A stretch of DNA of 64,000 bases from Arvicola amphibius (taxonomy: Eukaryota; Chordata; Mammalia; Rodentia; Cricetidae): assembly GCF_903992535.2 (NCBI RefSeq), contig NC_052049.1, positions 147,892,260 through 147,956,259 on the forward strand, read 5' to 3'. This document shows, in pieces, positions 56,301-61,865 of this stretch. The notes beneath the pieces were generated by a model that was not told where the DNA came from, did not search any database, and worked only from the letters and a program-made list of their open reading frames with translations. Both the position numbers and the translations under genes were made by a program. Numbering within the stretch: the first letter of the stretch is position 1; every line of letters begins with the position of its first letter.

Positions 56301-59300
56301 GCTGGCTTCTCTCTGAGGAGAGGCATGGCAGTCTGCCTAACTTAGGAGAGGTGTGGCATCTGACTGAGCCATCTACCTCACTTCCTTCTTCCTGTTCTGT
56401 CTACTCCACCCACCTAAGGGCCGGTCTATCAGATGGGACAGGCAGTTTCTTTATTAATTATCCAATGTAATCATCAGATAGATAGAAGACACACCTACAT
56501 CAGATGTGCACCCCAACGTCTCCTCAAAAATATCAGGCCAAAAGGCCTCTCACTCTCACAGCCTGTTCCTCCTTTCTCACTGAACTGCCCACCTGTGTCA
56601 TCTTACCATCTAACACATTCCCTTCCCTCTACTGTATCTTCTCACCACCTCGTACTTTTAGAACATTGGGCATTTTTAGTCGTTCATAGACTAGAGAGCA
56701 CCATATAAGGCAACTAGACATGAAGGAAATGCCACGTGGATTCTATAACTCTTTATCTACTGAGGGGTGATGTTTTTGAGACTAACACCACACAGCAGAA
56801 CTCTTCCAAACTAAATCTAACACAGTCCAATATCTTACTGATTTTCAAAAAATAATATCTTAACCTCACAAATGTTCCGCCTTTCACTAACAAAGTGGCA
56901 AGTATCAAAACACACTATCATCTGTCTACCCTTGATAAAGTTATGTTCTTAAGCCTTGCAGGAAAACAACTATTTCCATATATCGTCTCATCTCCAACCT
57001 ACCTCCTTGAACTCCTCTTCTGGAGTTTTGTATCTAACAATGTATTTACGAACTTTGCCAAGCACAGGTTCCCAGATGACATTCATGGTGCTATGAGTCA
57101 CATCTCTGAGTTTCACATCTTGAGGTCTGGGTAAGGGTACTGAAGAAGCACAAGACATTAGAACCAGATGTGGAGCCTCCACCACAGTCTTCAGTATCTG
57201 AAGCCTTCAGGAAGTTGCTTGGAGAAAACGTAAAGGTGTGTAGCTACTGGTTTATTGCTATTGTTGTTATGTCTTACTTTGGTTTTTGTTTTGTTTTGTT
57301 TTGTTTAGAGACAGGGTATCTTTGTGTAATCCTGTCTGCCCTGGAACTCACTCTTTAGACTAGGCTCAGGGATCCAACTGCCTCTGCCTCTCCATTTATG
57401 GGATTAAAGGCATACACCACCATGCCAAGCTTGATTTTTAATGAAATAATAGAAATACCATTTTTTACCAGACAGAGTTGCTTTATTCATTAGAAGGTCT
57501 TTTAGAAATAGGATATATTCTCTCATTGTCCTGCTGACTTCTTGTGTACATTAACTGCTTGCTGCTCAGCCATCAGGAATCATAAATTCACCATAAATGA
57601 TGTGTCTTCAGATATTTAAATAAAATAATACTAAAAAATTAATCAATCAAGGCGTGCTCCCTTAAGGATGTTACAGATCCTCTCTTGATTACTTTTCATA
57701 ACTTGGAGGTAAGACCATGTTCCTGAAGACACCAAACACCTGAGTCATAGAACATGGGATAAATCCAGCTGATCATAACCTATGAACTGAATCCCTATTG
57801 ATTAGCTTTCCTAGTGCTAGAAGGGGTTGTATACACTACCATAACCATCATTCTTACACAACTGTGAATGTTGAAGGCTACAATAATGACTCGGCTGGCA
57901 AGATATGCTCACTGATACACTAGTGGCATGAATGTCACAGGAGTAACCAATTACTTTCTGATTTGATTTGTCTTGCTCCAAAAGATGAAATACACACTCA
58001 TCACCACCATTATCAAAGCCAACAACCTGTGATTGGGCAGGTCATAAGCCATAGATGAGAACATACTACTATTACTCTGATGAATAAATAAAATATTAAA
58101 TCAATGACTTATCATTGTATCCATAAATTAATGCATCTTTCATTAATTATTAATTAATTAATTAATGCATCACCAGGGAAACAGATGGTGATTAAAAACA
58201 GAGATCCACAACTGGTCAAGGTGTAAAGGATAAGAGATTGGGAAGGTTCAACCCAAAACAGTACATCTATATTACAACCTCTCCTCAGAAATCATTTGAG
58301 AACAGGGAGCAGAAAACTTTTAAGAGCTAGACGTGGTAGATGACTATAAGGTAACAGTATTCTCCAAACTCAACAGGGAAGATGTACATATGAACTCACA
58401 GAAATTGTGACAGCATGCACGAGACCTGTGCAAACTCGAGCCATACTTAATCCAGAAAGGAGATTGGAGGTGGGCATTAAGTCCCACCCCTGCTGAGATG
58501 CCATTGGCAATTGATACCTTCTGGGAGAAAGAGGGTGTCCATTTTCTTTAAGTGAGTGGACCTGTGCTTCATTGGCTACCCATATGCTAAGGGTATATGG
58601 GCAGCACAAACTGGACACAATAGGTTTAAAAGGAAAATGGAACACAAAGTTAGTTGGGTAGGGAAGGAAGGTGAATCTAGGAGACACTGGGGGACTATGA
58701 TCAAAATACACTGCATGAAATTCTTCAAGAATTAATAAAAGAATATTACAGGGGATGCTATATAAAATAGTTATGAGAATTAAAAATAAAAATGGACCAA
58801 TGTTAGGTAACCACTAAGCTTGTAAGAATAGTCATATTTGCCTAAATCATTGAAAGAAAATATAAACAACAAAATTTTGCCAAATCAAACAAATGATTAC
58901 CTTTTTAAAAGGAGACGACAATGAACAAAAGAAAAACATCATTGTTTTTTTTCACAGGGTCTTTCTATATAGCCTTGGCTAGCTGAAGCTCATGATATAA
59001 ACCAGGCTAGTCTTTGAATGCACAGGATCTGCCTGATTCTGCTTCCTGAGTGGTGGAATTAAAGCAGTACATTACCACCCTTGGTTTTTTATTTTTTATT
59101 TTTTATTTTTATTTTTATCTTGTTATATGTATCTATCTCCTTCTAGCTGCCCACCGGACCATTTCTCTTTGTCTTTTGTTTCATCTCTGCGGGTCTCTCA
59201 TCTTGAATCCCTATTTCTGCCACCATCTTCTGTCCCCTCTATATTTCCATTGTTTTTGGTTTTCTGCATTGGCGCCTTTCTCTTATCTCCTTCCCCCACT

Positions 59301-61791
59301 GCTGTAGTCTAGAACCATTCCCAAATCCCTGGTACCATTTATCTGCCATCTCACTGCGAGTCTTGGGTTTTCTCTCCTAGCCACCTCAGAACATGTGTTT
59401 CCAATCCGAACAAAATCCCACCCTCTCTTGTATCACTACCCACATCCACAAAACTGCCAGCCTTGGTTAGTATCTAACACATAAAAAATGATAAATCTTT
59501 ATACGCCGTCAATAAATTTATACTGTCAGGCTTTTTCTTTTCTCTGCCACATGATGCTTATGTTTCCTCAATATCTTTTTATTCATCAAGTTCCTTCTTC
59601 AGTTTCCTTAGAAGGTAGGTTAAGGAGCACTACATTCAAGACAAATATATCTCAGAAATTTTTACTTCTCCAAGCAAAATCAAAGTACACTTCTCATAAA
59701 GGGTATTCACTAAATCCTCAAGGGAACAACCCTCATCAGCCCAAGACACCAAACAGCACACAGAATCACTGCAGATCAAAAAAGGCCTTCTACACACTGC
59801 TTTCTATCACTCAGTGGCATGTCCCCAGCTCTAAGCCTGATGACCGGGACATAGTGCATGTTCAATTGTAGGACTGAGTGGACTGATGAATTGACTTGAA
59901 ATGAGCATTCATAGGTGCCAGTTTCCACTTCAACAAGAACTCAAAATGCCTGAACTTAACCTACATACCCTTCTCCAAACTGTAGCCCAAAAATAGTCCT
60001 GATCACATGTGTCTTACATGCTGTACTTCATAGATTAAATCATGCAGCGTTATTTCATGTCTATACCTTGATTAACACATTGCCTAGAGCAACTCTAAAA
60101 CTCTGCTGTTGATAGGCTATGCCTCAAAATAAGGTTCATTAAACATAAAAAAAAAGGATAGCCAGGCAGTAGTGGAACCTGCCTTTAATTCCAGCACTTG
60201 GGAGGCAAAGGCAGGAGAAGCTCTGTGGGTTCAAGGCCAGTCTCGCCTGCAGGAGCCTGTTCCAGGACAGACACCAAAGCTACACAGAGAAACCGTCTTG
60301 AAAAACAAAACAAAACAAAAAGATAGGCAGATTGACTGGTTTGTCGGTCCTGACATGGCCAGATATGACAGAATATAGTCTCAGAAAGGGTTCTACTTGG
60401 AGGAATAAAGGAGAGTGAAAAGGATAGAGTAGTGGTGAAGGACAAATATAAGAGAAGTGCATAGCCGGGCGGTGGTGGCGCACGCCTTTAATCCCAGCAC
60501 TCGGGAGGCAGAGGCAGGCGGATCTCTGTGAGTTCGAGGCCAGCCTGGTCTACAAGAGCTAGTTCCAGGACAGGCTCTAAAAAAGCTGCAGAGAAACCCT
60601 GTCTCGAAAAACCAAAAAAAAAAAAAAAAAAAGAAAAGTGCATGGTATAAATATATGGAATAACAAAATTGCACCTGCTACTTCACATATTAACAAAAAT
60701 AATAACTACAATTATGCATTAATTATCAAATTATCACTAACATCATGTGGAAATATTCCAACAAATGTTAACTTTAACAGCAATAAGAAAAGAAAAAAGC
60801 CAGTAACATCTTACATGTGACTTCCCGAGCTTTGGCAGGTTCACTAGTGAGGTCATGCAGGACAGCCTGGACGGTGACCTCATATTCAGTGTTAGGAAGG
60901 AGGCCAGTCAGCTGCACGTCATTCACTGTTGGCCCCACACGCATCTACACAAGGGCATGCCAGAGGAAAATAAGACATATGAGTCAAAGGCTGCCACTTA
61001 CATGTGAGAGATGCAGCAGAGGCCTGTTAATAACCACTAGGTTAGAACACAGCTTTTACATTCAAAAGAACTAATTTTTTTTTCTTTCATGCCAATTTTT
61101 TTAATGGGTTACAGGTCACAAACCACATTTCTATTTTTGGTTGGGGTATAGAGTCATAAATTGATTCATAAGTATTGGCAGTAGATAATAGAACTGTCAA
61201 CCTATAAAGTCTGAGAAGAGCAGAGTGATTAAGAAACAGGCATCTCTCACCTCTTTGGGTTTTGCTGCTTCGGGGGTTCTAACTGGTTGGTGTGACACAG
61301 TATAGCCAGTAGCTCCTCCCACAGGCTGCCATTGCACATGCATGGTGGTAGGGCCAATGTCATAAATATTCAGGCTAACTACAGGAACTGGCACTATGAA
61401 AACACACAAGTGGACATCAGCAGAATCCCTTCAAATAAATGTTTCCTATTTTGTTGGTAACATATATGTTAACAGAAAGTGTGTTGCTTGAGGAACTGAT
61501 GATTTACTATAGCTCCCTCTACTCATAAAGACCCAATGTCAGTGTTGATTGCACTTTATTCTCCAGGATACGCATTCCAACTATTAAAAAGAGGAAACGC
61601 TCAAAGTTCAGATTACAAATGGCATTCCAATGGAACCATATGAAAGCCAAAATAGATAAGCTTTCTGAGACTTTAATCCCTTTTTCTGGAACATCACTAA
61701 GCTATTTTTATTCTTTCATCATAGAACTTCAGACAGAAGTTACCAACCCATTATTTCACTTCATTCTTCTTTAGCAAAAAAGAAGAAGAGA

Positions 61792-61825
<34 letters not shown>

Positions 61826-61833
61826 AGAAGGAG

Positions 61834-61865
<32 letters not shown>

